A DNA stretch of 64,000 bases from Aromatoleum petrolei (GTDB lineage: Bacteria > Pseudomonadota > Gammaproteobacteria > Burkholderiales > Rhodocyclaceae), in assembly GCF_017894385.1 (NCBI RefSeq), contig NZ_CP059560.1:3976501-4040500 (forward strand). The letters are read 5' to 3'. The notes beneath the pieces are model-generated. The model saw only the letters and a list, made by a program, of their open reading frames with translations. It had not been told where the DNA came from and ran no database searches. Each line of letters opens with the position of its first letter. Positions within the stretch are counted from its first letter, which is position 1. The position numbers and the translations under genes were made by a program. This document shows positions 1 through 7,676 of this stretch, in pieces.

Positions 1-21
1 CCTGCCGGGCGCGCCAAGATT

Positions 22-63
22 AAAAGCAAAAGGACCAGTCTTTCGACTGGTCCTTTTGCTTTT
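22..63. terminator. Long perfect inverted repeat, probable terminator of the 68-aa gene
   Basis: A 19-bp perfect stem (22-40 pairing with 45-63) closes on a 4-nt TTTC loop. The stem begins with an A-rich run and ends with a T-rich run, so it reads as an intrinsic terminator on either strand. It lies 53 bp beyond the stop of the leftward small gene at 116-322 and could also end a transcript entering from the left edge. Confidence 0.85.
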
Positions 64-115
64 ATGGTGTTTTCGGCGTCCGTCGAGCGTGGTGCCCCAT
101 GTCCCATCCTGTCCA

Positions 116-322
116 CTACGTTGCGCCGAACAGGTATGCGAACGCGACGAGACCCATTGCGACCCAGCCAACGAGAAACATCGGCCAGCGAATCCTGTTG
201 AACCAGCTGTCGTTGATTCGTCTCTTTGGCGATATGTCGGGATCGGCGCTAGGCAAGCGACGGTCCTCGGTGGAAAGCCCTGGCGGCGATCCCGGGCCTT
301 GGTGATAGTTCAACGCTGACAT
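116..322 (-). CDS. Small single-span membrane protein of unknown function (68 aa)
   Basis: I do not recognise a family. The start is supported by a very strong ribosome-binding site, GGAGGAGG, about six bases before the ATG at 322. The first 45 residues are polar and Pro/Arg rich. Residues from about 46 to the C-terminus form one hydrophobic segment (starting WPMFLVGWVAMG), so the protein looks like a C-tail-anchored or single-pass inner-membrane peptide. A long perfect hairpin follows the stop codon. Strong initiation signal, membrane segment and terminator together make a real gene likely, although the product is short and no function can be assigned. Confidence 0.6.
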   Translation of the reverse strand: MSALNYHQGPGSPPGLSTEDRRLPSADPDISPKRRINDSWFNRIRWPMFLVGWVAMGLVAFAYLFGAT

Positions 323-974
323 GATTGCCTCCTCCTCCCGAACCCCGTTCTGCGCACGCGGGTTGGATTGGGTGATAACCCGTTTCCAGTATAGACACTC
401 GTCGCCCTATCGCGGGCGGAGCATGGTGTGTCGCCACGGCCAGAGCACGCTCGTGGCGCCCTTCGCTGCGGTGGAGCCGGCGACCCGGGCGGTTAATGCA
501 CGCGAGGTCTGGATGCGGTGGCATACTTCAGGGCGGCTCACGATACGGTTGCCGACCAGCGTTGTCCGTTTTAGTGCGACGCCAGTACGGTGTCGCTTGT
601 CGGCGTTGATGGGATTGGCGACCTACGCCTGCATGTGAGGGCGACGATCGAACAGGTCGGCGAGCATCAGGGCGCCGGTTACGTCCGGGTACGACATCTC
701 GCACGGGTTCAGGGCGCGCACCGAGCCGTCTATCAGGCGCTGCCTAGTGCTCGTGAGGAAGCTGATTCCGTGATTGACCGTAAGCACGCTTTGTCCGGGT
801 GTCTCGCGCACGTAAACTGTCGGTTGCTGGCGACCGGGTCTATCTACGGATTGCAAGTCGCAGAATTAAAAAAGAAAAATAGTCTAAATGCGACTGCGGT
901 GACGCGGTGTGCCGTGGGATGCTGATTGACGAGGCGGGCCGCTCTTACATGCGCTGCTGTGTCGGGCAGCACGT
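323..974. other. About 650 bp with no confident gene
   Basis: Several short reading frames overlap here on both strands, but none has a good ribosome-binding site or a recognisable family. The least implausible is a 77-codon TTG-started frame on the minus strand (623-856). Its composition is protein-like and faintly recalls the N-terminal part of spermidine-synthase-type proteins, but it stops before any methyltransferase-fold motif. A short A-rich patch lies near 867-882. I see no tRNA, terminator or clear promoter. It could be promoter and leader DNA for the small gene at 116-322 plus decayed coding sequence. Confidence 0.4.
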
Positions 975-1811
975 TCAACGGCGCAGTAGCGTCCAGTGAC
1001 GATGGATCTCGCGCAATGCAGTGAGGCCTCCCAAGGGTACCGACAGGCCTTTGTGGCCGGGAATCTCGGGTGCGCGGGGATTGATCCGCAGAAGGGTTCC
1101 CATGGCGCGCTCGCTGAAGCGGCGGACCGTCGGGATGTCGACGCCGGCACCGATCTCGATGACGACGATCCGATTGACGCGTGCGTGCCATGCCGCCAGT
1201 GCTTCGCTCTGTGCCGCGCTGCGAGTGTGTATCCAGTCCCAATCGTCGAACATCAGGATGTTCGGGCGCGCGATCCCACCGCAATGAGGGCAGCGGGGCG
1301 GTTCCGTATCGAGACGACATTCCGATTGGTTCACCCGCGGAGTGAATCCGGTGGTTTCCCAGATCGCATCCCGGCACCGCTGCAGGCACTGCAGGTGATG
1401 AATCGAGCCATGGATCTCGGCTACGCGGGTGGGCTCGAAGCCGGCCTTCTGGAACTGGCCGTCCACATTGCTCGTGAGGACGAACGCGCCCCAAGGCATG
1501 TCGTTCGCAATGTCGCGCAGGAGGCGAAAGCCTTCATGGGGTACGGTGTCACGGTACAGTTGCAGCCGGTGTCCGTAGAATCCCCAGGCGCGTGCCGCGT
1601 CCGCGCGGAATGCTGCGGGCGTGGCGATTTCGGTGAACGATGTGCCGCTGCTCGCGAGTGCAGGATAGGCCTTCCAGAAACCCTCGTTGCCGCGGAAGTC
1701 GGGCAGCCCCGAATCGACGCCCATGCCGGCGCCGGCGGTGACGAGAAGCGCGTCGGCGTCCGCGATGGTTGACGCGCACTGCTTCAGGGTCGTTGCGAGG
1801 TCGGTCTCCAT
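975..1811 (-). CDS. SIR2-family NAD-dependent protein deacylase (divergent sirtuin)
   Basis: The 278-aa protein has the sirtuin Rossmann core: GAGMGVDSGLPDFRG at residues 27-41 binds NAD, and the family's TQNxDxL motif appears as TSNVDGQ at 113-119. The catalytic His is in HGS (His134). Four zinc-type cysteines are present (C142, C146, C174, C177), with C-x3-C then C-x2-C spacing. The usual Gln of the TQN motif is Ser here, while Asn115 and Asp117 are kept, which marks it as an atypical subgroup. It would remove acyl groups from lysines, or possibly transfer ADP-ribose. It lies 22 bp upstream of, and in the same direction as, the transglycosylase gene end. There is no clue to its substrate. 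Confidence 0.9.
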   Translation of the reverse strand: METDLATTLKQCASTIADADALLVTAGAGMGVDSGLPDFRGNEGFWKAYPALASSGTSFTEIATPAAFRADAARAWGFYGHRLQLYRDTVPHEGFRLLRDIANDMPWGAFVLTSNVDGQFQKAGFEPTRVAEIHGSIHHLQCLQRCRDAIWETTGFTPRVNQSECRLDTEPPRCPHCGGIARPNILMFDDWDWIHTRSAAQSEALAAWHARVNRIVVIEIGAGVDIPTVRRFSERAMGTLLRINPRAPEIPGHKGLSVPLGGLTALREIHRHWTLLRR

Positions 1812-1833
1812 GGTGGGGAAAGCCGGAGTGGGG

Positions 1834-3066
1834 TCAGCTGTCTCCGCCCGCTGCCGTGCCTGCGAGCCGACGCAGCACTTCCAGCATGTAGCGGCCAGCC
1901 CGGCCGTCCGGTTCCAATCCGTTGGCTTTCTGGACGTCCTGGATGGCTTCGCGGCTGGTTTTGCCGATCAGGCCGTCGATCTCCCCGACCGCATACCCGA
2001 GGCGCACCAGCAGCGCCTGCACCTCGCGGCGTTCAGCGCGTGACAGACCGGGATCGTCGGTCGGCCAGGGTCTGACGAAGGCGCCGCCGCCGCGCAGCCG
2101 GTCGGAGAGGTGGGCGATCGCAAGCGCATAGGTTTCAGCCGTGTTGTAGGAGTAGAGCGCGTCGAAATTCCGTTGCACGAGGAAGGTCGGCCCGCCTTCA
2201 CCGGCAGGCAGCAGGACGGCCGCGGGCGCGGTCGATGCTTCCAACGGGACGCCGTCGATGCGCCGGACCCCGAGCCTTACCCATTCCGCGATCGAACGCT
2301 TGTTGTGCCTGCCCGCAAGCGAAAAATCGAAGTCGCCCGGCAGCTTTATCTCATGGCCCCACGGCTGTCCGCTGACCCAGCCAGCCTTGGCAAGGAAGTT
2401 CGCCGTCGAGGCGAGGGCGTCGGGGATGCTGTCGACGAGATCCCGTCGTCCGTCGCCATCGAAATCGACGGCGACGCGGGCGAAGGTGGACGGCATGAAC
2501 TGGGTGTGTCCGAAGGCGCCCGCCCAGGAGCCGGTCAGGCGCGCAGCGTCGACATCGCCATTCTCGATGATCTTCAGGGTGGTGAAAAATTCGCCGCGAA
2601 AGAAACTCTGCCGCCGACCGAAGCAGGACAGGGTCGAGAGCGAGGTCAGCAACGGCCGTTTGCCAAAGTTGCGCCCGAAGTCGCTTTCCACTCCCCAAAC
2701 CGCCACGATGGTGGCGCGGTCAACACCGTATTGCGTTTCGATCTGCTGCAATGTTGCAGCCCATTTTTCAGTCATCGCATGGCCATCGGCGATGCGCTCA
2801 TCGTCCACGAGTCCGGCCAGGTAATCCCAGATGGGTGTGCGGAATTCAGGCTGGTAATCAAGGAGTCCGAGGACGGAACCATCGGGTTCGAGCGTGCGCG
2901 TCAGCGCATCGAAAGTTTCCAGTTTGATGCCTCGCGTCTGCGCTTCCGAGCGCAGTTCACCGAGACAGCGCTCGAACGAGGCGTCCGCTGCTGCGGGCAG
3001 CGAAAGTAGGGTGGCAATCAGGGTGGCAATCAGGGTGCAGGATGCGAGAGCGGGCTTGAGGATCAT
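1834..3066 (-). CDS. mltB: Membrane-bound lytic murein transglycosylase (MltB family) with C-terminal peptidoglycan-binding domain
   Basis: The product cleaves the MurNAc-GlcNAc bond of peptidoglycan in the periplasm. From the ATG at 3066 it has 410 aa; the frame stays open 30 codons further upstream, but this start places a clean hydrophobic signal peptide at the N-terminus. The catalytic Glu lies in GVESDFG (Glu127). The SLT_2 core includes FGHTQFMPSTF and DFDGDGRRD. The last 70 residues match a PG_binding_1 fold (VRLGYAVGEIDGLIGKTSR). No lipobox Cys is obvious, so it may be soluble or signal-anchored rather than a lipoprotein. The signal peptide contains a 12-bp tandem repeat. Confidence 0.92.
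   Translation of the reverse strand: MILKPALASCTLIATLIATLLSLPAAADASFERCLGELRSEAQTRGIKLETFDALTRTLEPDGSVLGLLDYQPEFRTPIWDYLAGLVDDERIADGHAMTEKWAATLQQIETQYGVDRATIVAVWGVESDFGRNFGKRPLLTSLSTLSCFGRRQSFFRGEFFTTLKIIENGDVDAARLTGSWAGAFGHTQFMPSTFARVAVDFDGDGRRDLVDSIPDALASTANFLAKAGWVSGQPWGHEIKLPGDFDFSLAGRHNKRSIAEWVRLGVRRIDGVPLEASTAPAAVLLPAGEGGPTFLVQRNFDALYSYNTAETYALAIAHLSDRLRGGGAFVRPWPTDDPGLSRAERREVQALLVRLGYAVGEIDGLIGKTSREAIQDVQKANGLEPDGRAGRYMLEVLRRLAGTAAGGDS
3009..3037. repeat. In-frame 12-bp tandem repeat inside the mltB signal peptide
   Basis: The unit GGGTGGCAATCA occurs at 3009-3020 and 3021-3032, followed by a partial third copy. Read on the minus strand it encodes LIAT-LIAT in the hydrophobic core of the signal peptide. 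Loss or gain of a unit would keep frame and change core length by four residues. Confidence 0.9.
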
Positions 3067-3299
3067 TGCCGACAGGACTCGGAGCGCGAATATGCGAATG
3101 GTACTCCGCTTGCGCGGTATGCGCCGGGCGGCGGTCGATTTGCATACATATGGCATCCGCGACGTTCGCCCTCCATCCTTGCGAAGCGTTACGGCCGAAT
3201 TTTGACGTTTTGACGTATCCTTCAGTCATCCTTGTCGGGCATCGGGGCGGGCTCCGGATGCGCCCGGCTAGTGCCTCTGAACTTCAACGGTGGAGCCGA

Positions 3300-4745
3300 A
3301 TGAACCTTAATCTCGTAATCCTTTCCGGCGGTTCCGGTACGCGATTGTGGCCGCTTTCGCGCGAGCAGTACCCGAAGCAGTTGCTGGCGCTGATCGGTGA
3401 CGACACCATGCTCCAGCAGACCGCCACACGGCTCGATGGTTTTTCGGGGAGCCTCCCCGTCGCCGCCGAGCCCATTGTCGTGTGCAACGAGGAATACCGT
3501 TTCATCACCGCCGAACAGATGCGGGCGATCGGCCGGACGAGCAGTCGCATCCTGCTCGAACCGATCGGTCGCAACACCGCGCCCGCGCTGACCTTGGCCG
3601 CTCTTTCGGTCGCGCGCGAGGACGAGGACGGAGTGCTGCTCGTCATGCCGGCCGACCACGTCGTTCGTGACCGCGAGGCCTTCCACCGTGCAGTGGCGGT
3701 CGGGCTGGAGGCGGCGAAGGAGGGGGCCATGGTCACCTTCGGGATCGTCCCCGAACGAGCTGAAACGGGGTACGGGTACATCCGCTTCGGCAGCGAGTGT
3801 AGTCCGGGCGTGTGCGAGGTCGCCGCCTTCGTCGAGAAGCCGGACGCGGATACGGCGGCCGAATATGTTGCGTGCGGTGCCTATCTTTGGAACAGCGGCC
3901 TCTTCATGGTGCGTGCGAGTGCATGGCTGAAGGCGATAGGCCACTTCAATCCGGCCATGCTGGCCGCCTGCGAGGCCAGCCTGGACGCCGCTGTCCGGGA
4001 CATCGATTTCGTGCGGATCGGGCGCAGCACGTTCGAGGCGTGCCCATCCGATTCGATCGACTATGCGGTCATGGAGAAGCTTGCCGGCGCGCCGGAGTTG
4101 GGTATTGCGCCGCGTGTCGTGCCGATGTCCGTCGGCTGGTCCGACGTTGGCGCTTGGGATGCGCTATGGGCGCTTGCAGAGAAGGACAACACCGGCAATG
4201 CCGCACGCGGCGATGTCGTGTTCGAGGACACCACTGACAGTCTCGTCCATGCCACCAGTCGCATGGTCGCGTGTGTCGGCGTGGATGGGCTCGTCGTCGT
4301 CGAAACTCCCGATGCTGTCATGGTCGCGCACAAGGACCGTACGCAGGACGTCAAGAAGATCGTCGCCCGGCTCAAGGCAGACAAGCGCAGCCAAGTCTAC
4401 GCCCATCGGAAAATTCACAGGCCGTGGGGCTGCTACGATTCGATCGACAACGGTCAGCGCTTCCAGGTCAAGCACATCCAGGTCAAGCCGGGGGCGGCGC
4501 TCAGCCTGCAGATGCACCACCACCGCGCCGAGCACTGGATCGTGGTGAGCGGCACTGCGAAGGTTACCCGCGGCGACGAAACCTTTCTGCTCACCGAAAA
4601 CCAGTCCACCTACATTCCGCTAGGTGTTACTCATCGCCTTGAGAACCCGGGAAAGCTGATGCTCGAGATGATCGAGGTCCAATCGGGGAGCTATCTCGGC
4701 GAAGATGATATTGTGCGCTTCGAGGATACCTACGGCCGCAAGTAG
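3300..4745 (+). CDS. manC: Mannose-1-phosphate guanylyltransferase / mannose-6-phosphate isomerase (type II, bifunctional)
   Basis: The enzyme makes GDP-mannose for exopolysaccharide or LPS sugars. From the ATG at 3300, preceded by GGTGGAG, it has 481 aa, the normal size for the ManC/AlgA/XanB family. The N-terminal nucleotidyltransferase shows GGSGTRLWPLSR near residue 10 and FVEKP further on. The C-terminal cupin isomerase carries QMHHHRAEHWIVVSG, with the metal-binding His/Glu set. An open frame runs upstream to 3066, but it overlaps the mltB start and lacks family similarity. No other nucleotide-sugar or glycosyltransferase gene is next to it, so its polysaccharide pathway lies elsewhere. 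Confidence 0.96.
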   Translation: MNLNLVILSGGSGTRLWPLSREQYPKQLLALIGDDTMLQQTATRLDGFSGSLPVAAEPIVVCNEEYRFITAEQMRAIGRTSSRILLEPIGRNTAPALTLAALSVAREDEDGVLLVMPADHVVRDREAFHRAVAVGLEAAKEGAMVTFGIVPERAETGYGYIRFGSECSPGVCEVAAFVEKPDADTAAEYVACGAYLWNSGLFMVRASAWLKAIGHFNPAMLAACEASLDAAVRDIDFVRIGRSTFEACPSDSIDYAVMEKLAGAPELGIAPRVVPMSVGWSDVGAWDALWALAEKDNTGNAARGDVVFEDTTDSLVHATSRMVACVGVDGLVVVETPDAVMVAHKDRTQDVKKIVARLKADKRSQVYAHRKIHRPWGCYDSIDNGQRFQVKHIQVKPGAALSLQMHHHRAEHWIVVSGTAKVTRGDETFLLTENQSTYIPLGVTHRLENPGKLMLEMIEVQSGSYLGEDDIVRFEDTYGRK

Positions 4746-4759
4746 TTGCGGGTCGCTGC

Positions 4760-4782
4760 CGGACGGGCCTTGCGCCCGTCCG
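4760..4782. terminator. GC-rich hairpin between convergent manC and bamD
   Basis: A 9-bp perfect stem (4760-4768 with 4774-4782) and 5-nt loop sit between the two convergent stop codons. No T-tract follows on either strand, so it is a weak or Rho-assisted terminator at best. Confidence 0.45.
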
Positions 4783-4802
4783 AAAACTGGGGCCGCGCTC
4801 GC

Positions 4803-5600
4803 TTACCAGAGCTGCCACCATGGACGACCATCCTTCGGGCCGCCCGCGTAATACACGCTGTTGGGGAAGTTCTTGCGCATTACCCGCTCGGCGTCGTCGC
4901 GCAGGTCGTTCATGCCCAGCGCGTCATAGCTCTTCACCAGCATGAATAGCGCTTCTTCCGTCGCCGGGGCGTTCGGGTAGGTCTTGATCGTGGCCTGTGC
5001 CCGGTTGATGGTGGCCACGTAGGCGCCGCGCTTGTAGTAATAGCGTGCGACATGGACCTCGTGTTGCGCGAGAGAATTCACCAGGTACTGCATGCGCTGT
5101 CGTGCGTCTTCGGCGTAGCGGCTGCTCGGGAAACGGTTCACGAGCTGGCCAAAGGTGTCGAACGACTCCTGGGCAGCCTTCGGGTCGCGCTCCGAAAGAT
5201 CCTGGTTCGACAGGCCTGCGAGGAGGCCGAGATCCTCGTTGAAAGTCGCCAGACCTTTCAGGTAGTACATGTAATCCGCATTGGGATGGTTGGGGTGCAG
5301 CTTGATGAAGCGATCCGCCGCAGCGATGGCAAGGGCCGGCTCGTACGACTTGTAATGCGCGTAGGCGACCTCGATCTGTGCCTGCTGCGCGTAGCGGCCG
5401 TAAGGGAAGCGCGCCTCGAGCTTTTCGAAGAGCTTGATGGCCTGTTCGTACGAACCCTCAGCCATGTAGTTCTTCGCTTCGGAGTACAGCTTCTGGGCAT
5501 TCCAGCCCGCCGTCTCGTCGATCTGTTCCGGCAACAGGCCGCATCCGCCGAGCAGCAATGCACCGATAACCGCTAAACTTCCAAGGGTGAACCTGGCCAT
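4803..5600 (-). CDS. bamD: Outer-membrane protein assembly factor BamD (lipoprotein)
   Basis: BamD is the essential lipoprotein partner of BamA in beta-barrel insertion at the outer membrane. The protein has a short signal ending in the lipobox LGGC, then TPR-type helical repeats (for example YEQAIKLFEKLEARFPYGRY and DRFIKLHPNHPNADYMYYLKG). The ATG at 5600 gives 265 aa with the normal signal peptide; the frame also has an ATG at 5630. I prefer 5600 because a TATAAT hexamer at 5635-5630 would put the transcript start downstream of the other ATG. It is divergent to rluD, and the two reading frames overlap at their starts. Confidence 0.95.
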   Translation of the reverse strand: MARFTLGSLAVIGALLLGGCGLLPEQIDETAGWNAQKLYSEAKNYMAEGSYEQAIKLFEKLEARFPYGRYAQQAQIEVAYAHYKSYEPALAIAAADRFIKLHPNHPNADYMYYLKGLATFNEDLGLLAGLSNQDLSERDPKAAQESFDTFGQLVNRFPSSRYAEDARQRMQYLVNSLAQHEVHVARYYYKRGAYVATINRAQATIKTYPNAPATEEALFMLVKSYDALGMNDLRDDAERVMRKNFPNSVYYAGGPKDGRPWWQLW

Positions 5601-6576
5601 CGAAAAAACTCGCGTGAATGAACCGGACAATTATAGCCCACTGGAAGAGGCTGCTTCGCACCACCGGCTGACGATACCCGCCGACTGTGCCGGTCTGCGG
5701 CTCGACCAGGCCCTGGCGCGTCTCTACCCGGCCCACTCGCGCAGTCGCCTGCAAGGCTGGCTCAAGTCCGGACGTGTCAGCCTCAACGGCAGCCTTCATG
5801 ATGCAAAGTTCAAGGTATGGGGCGGCGAAGTCCTGGAAGTCGATGCGGCGCCGGTACCCGAAGAGGTTGCCGAGGCCCCCGAGGACATCCCGCTCGATAT
5901 CGCCTACGAGGACGCTCACATTCTCGTCATCGACAAGCCGGTCGGCCTCGTCGTGCATCCGGGCAGCGGCAACTGGAGCGGGACACTACTTAATGCCCTG
6001 CTGCACCATGCCCCGGAACTTGCCAACATACCGCGCGCCGGCATCGTGCATCGCCTCGACAAGGACACCAGCGGCCTGATGGTGGTCGCCCGCACCCTCG
6101 AGGCGCAGACCTATCTCGTCCGACAACTCCAGGCGCGCACCGTCAAACGACACTACTTAGCGCTTGTACACGGGATGGTTACCGGTCCCGGTATGGTCGA
6201 TGCCTCCATCGGTCGGCACCCCTCGCAGCGCACGAAGATGGCCGTGCATTCCGGCGGCCGTACGGCCGTCACGCGCTATTCCGTGCGAGAACATTTTGTT
6301 CGCGCGACCCTCGTCGAGTGTCGGCTCGAGACCGGTCGCACGCATCAGATCCGCGTCCACATGGCGCACATCGGCCACCCGCTGGTCGGCGATGCGACCT
6401 ACGGACGGCGGCGTAGTGGCTGCACGACCCTGGATGCCTTCCCGCGACAGGCGCTGCATGCCTTCCGCCTGGGGCTTGTTCATCCGGCGACAGGCGAGGA
6501 AATGGCGTGGGAGTCGCCACTGCCCGACGATTTCGAGAGCCTGCTTGCAATCCTTCGTGCGGAGCCACCTGCATGA
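5587..6576 (+). CDS. rluD: 23S rRNA pseudouridine(1911/1915/1917) synthase RluD
   Basis: RluD converts three uridines of 23S rRNA helix 69 to pseudouridine. The 329-aa protein has an N-terminal S4 RNA-binding domain (about residues 25-90) and the RluA-type catalytic motif HRLDKDTSGLM, with catalytic Asp158. GRTHQIRVHM is the family's second signature. The frame opens at a GTG (5587); a second GTG at 5614 (VNEPDN) is an equally plausible start. The 5' end overlaps the bamD start on the opposite strand. The stop overlaps the pgeF start as ATGA, which implies translational coupling. The pair rluD-pgeF next to bamD is a common proteobacterial arrangement. Confidence 0.96.
   Translation: MNLAIEKTRVNEPDNYSPLEEAASHHRLTIPADCAGLRLDQALARLYPAHSRSRLQGWLKSGRVSLNGSLHDAKFKVWGGEVLEVDAAPVPEEVAEAPEDIPLDIAYEDAHILVIDKPVGLVVHPGSGNWSGTLLNALLHHAPELANIPRAGIVHRLDKDTSGLMVVARTLEAQTYLVRQLQARTVKRHYLALVHGMVTGPGMVDASIGRHPSQRTKMAVHSGGRTAVTRYSVREHFVRATLVECRLETGRTHQIRVHMAHIGHPLVGDATYGRRRSGCTTLDAFPRQALHAFRLGLVHPATGEEMAWESPLPDDFESLLAILRAEPPA
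5630..5635 (-). promoter_or_regulatory. Candidate -10 box of the bamD promoter
   Basis: A perfect TATAAT reads leftward from 5635 to 5630, about 30 bp before the bamD ATG at 5600. The -35 region is not a good match. The box lies within the first codons of rluD, so the divergent genes share regulatory and coding bases. Confidence 0.5.
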
Positions 6577-7316
6577 GTCCTGACTGGTTCGAGCCCGACT
6601 GGCCAGCCCCCGAGCGCGTGCGCGCCCTCGTCACGACGCGGCACGGGGGTGTCAGCGAGGGGCCGTGGGCGACCATGAATCTCGGCAGCCACGTCGGTGA
6701 TTCGCCGCTCGCTGTAGCCCGCAACCGGGCCATCCTGCGCGCGGTCGTGCCATCCGAGCCGTGCTGGCTGGATCAGGTGCACGGCGTTGATGTCTGCGAC
6801 GCGTCAGCCGCGGGGGGGGGCGCCGCTCCGCCGCGCGCCGATGCGTCGGTCGCACGCGCGGCCGGTGCCGTATGCGTCGTGATGACTGCGGACTGTCTGC
6901 CGGTGCTGTTCTGCGACGACGAAGGTTCGGTCGTGGCCGCAGCCCATGCGGGGTGGCGGGGGCTTGCGTCGGGTATTCTCGATGCGACGGTCGCACGCAT
7001 GAAGGTCGCTCCAGCGCGGGTCATTGCGTGGATGGGGCCTGCCATTGGGCCGGATGCTTTCGAGGTCGGTGGCGAGGTGCGTGAGCGCTTCGTCGCTACT
7101 GACGCTGGCGCCGCGGATGCGTTCCAGCCGGCGGAGCAGTCGGGCAAATGGTATGCAGACCTGTTCGAACTCGCACGCCGGCGCCTGCACGCGATCGGGG
7201 TCGATCGGGTTTACGGGGGCGACGTCTGCACTTTTGCCGATCCCCTGCGCTGGTTTTCCTACCGCCGCGACGGCGTTACGGGGCGCCTGGCCTCGCTCGT
7301 GTGGCTCTCCGAGTGA
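6573..7316 (+). CDS. pgeF: Peptidoglycan editing factor PgeF (YfiH/laccase-domain, DUF152 family)
   Basis: The family contains copper or zinc metalloenzymes. YfiH (PgeF) removes wrongly incorporated amino acids from peptidoglycan precursors, and related members have purine nucleoside phosphorylase activity. The protein has 247 aa from the ATG at 6573, which overlaps the rluD stop (ATGA). Motifs include TTRHGGVSEGPW near the N-terminus, the Cys in TADCLPVLF and the His in AAAHAGWRG. A run of nine G (6812-6820) encodes part of AAGGGAAPP in a surface-like insert; the frame is intact. Other names for the family are polyphenol oxidase and multicopper oxidase, which are less likely as physiological roles. 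Confidence 0.92.
   Translation: MSPDWFEPDWPAPERVRALVTTRHGGVSEGPWATMNLGSHVGDSPLAVARNRAILRAVVPSEPCWLDQVHGVDVCDASAAGGGAAPPRADASVARAAGAVCVVMTADCLPVLFCDDEGSVVAAAHAGWRGLASGILDATVARMKVAPARVIAWMGPAIGPDAFEVGGEVRERFVATDAGAADAFQPAEQSGKWYADLFELARRRLHAIGVDRVYGGDVCTFADPLRWFSYRRDGVTGRLASLVWLSE
6812..6820. repeat. G9 homopolymer within pgeF
   Basis: Nine consecutive G residues fall in the middle third of pgeF. A one-base slip would frameshift about two thirds of the protein. The tract could be a replication-slippage site or simply a place where sequencing errors are likely. Confidence 0.9.
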
Positions 7317-7332
7317 CGGGCTATCGTCCGGG

Positions 7333-7557
7333 CTATTGATCGATATCCGATTCGGTTCTATCGTTCAGCGGTGCCTCGGCTGCGGTTTCGCGGCGGGTTG
7401 CCGCGCGGCGGCGAGCCGGTGTCCCTGCCAGCCAGAGGAAGAGGGCCAGGGGGCCGAGTCCCCAGAATACGAAGGTGAGCATGCCGCCGACGACCGTCGT
7501 GTCCGAGATCGCCGCGATCAGCACGACGTACAGCCAGGCGATTGCGATAATGTACAT
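7333..7557 (-). CDS. Small two-span membrane protein of unknown function (74 aa)
   Basis: From the ATG at 7557 the product begins MYIIAIAWLYVVLIAA and has two hydrophobic segments (about residues 1-18 and 25-45) followed by a basic, polar tail starting TPARRRAATRR. The frame is open further upstream but only the part from 7557 looks like protein. Similar short hydrophobic proteins are known from betaproteobacteria, but I cannot assign a function. It is divergent from phaC, 119 bp away, and convergent with pgeF. Confidence 0.65.
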   Translation of the reverse strand: MYIIAIAWLYVVLIAAISDTTVVGGMLTFVFWGLGPLALFLWLAGTPARRRAATRRETAAEAPLNDRTESDIDQ

Positions 7558-7676
7558 GGCGCCGATTCTACCTGTGGCAGTGCGGGTGCGGCGCCCGGGA
7601 CCGTGGGCGGTCCAGGGAGAATCAAGGTGACCAGCGATTTCCGTATGCGTCCGAACCAGCGCCTCAGGAGGGGCTG

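Noticed and set aside
623..856. 77-codon TTG-started frame on the minus strand as a real gene
   Set aside because: No ribosome-binding site and only a faint resemblance to spermidine-synthase N-termini; kept as an uncertain remnant, not a gene.
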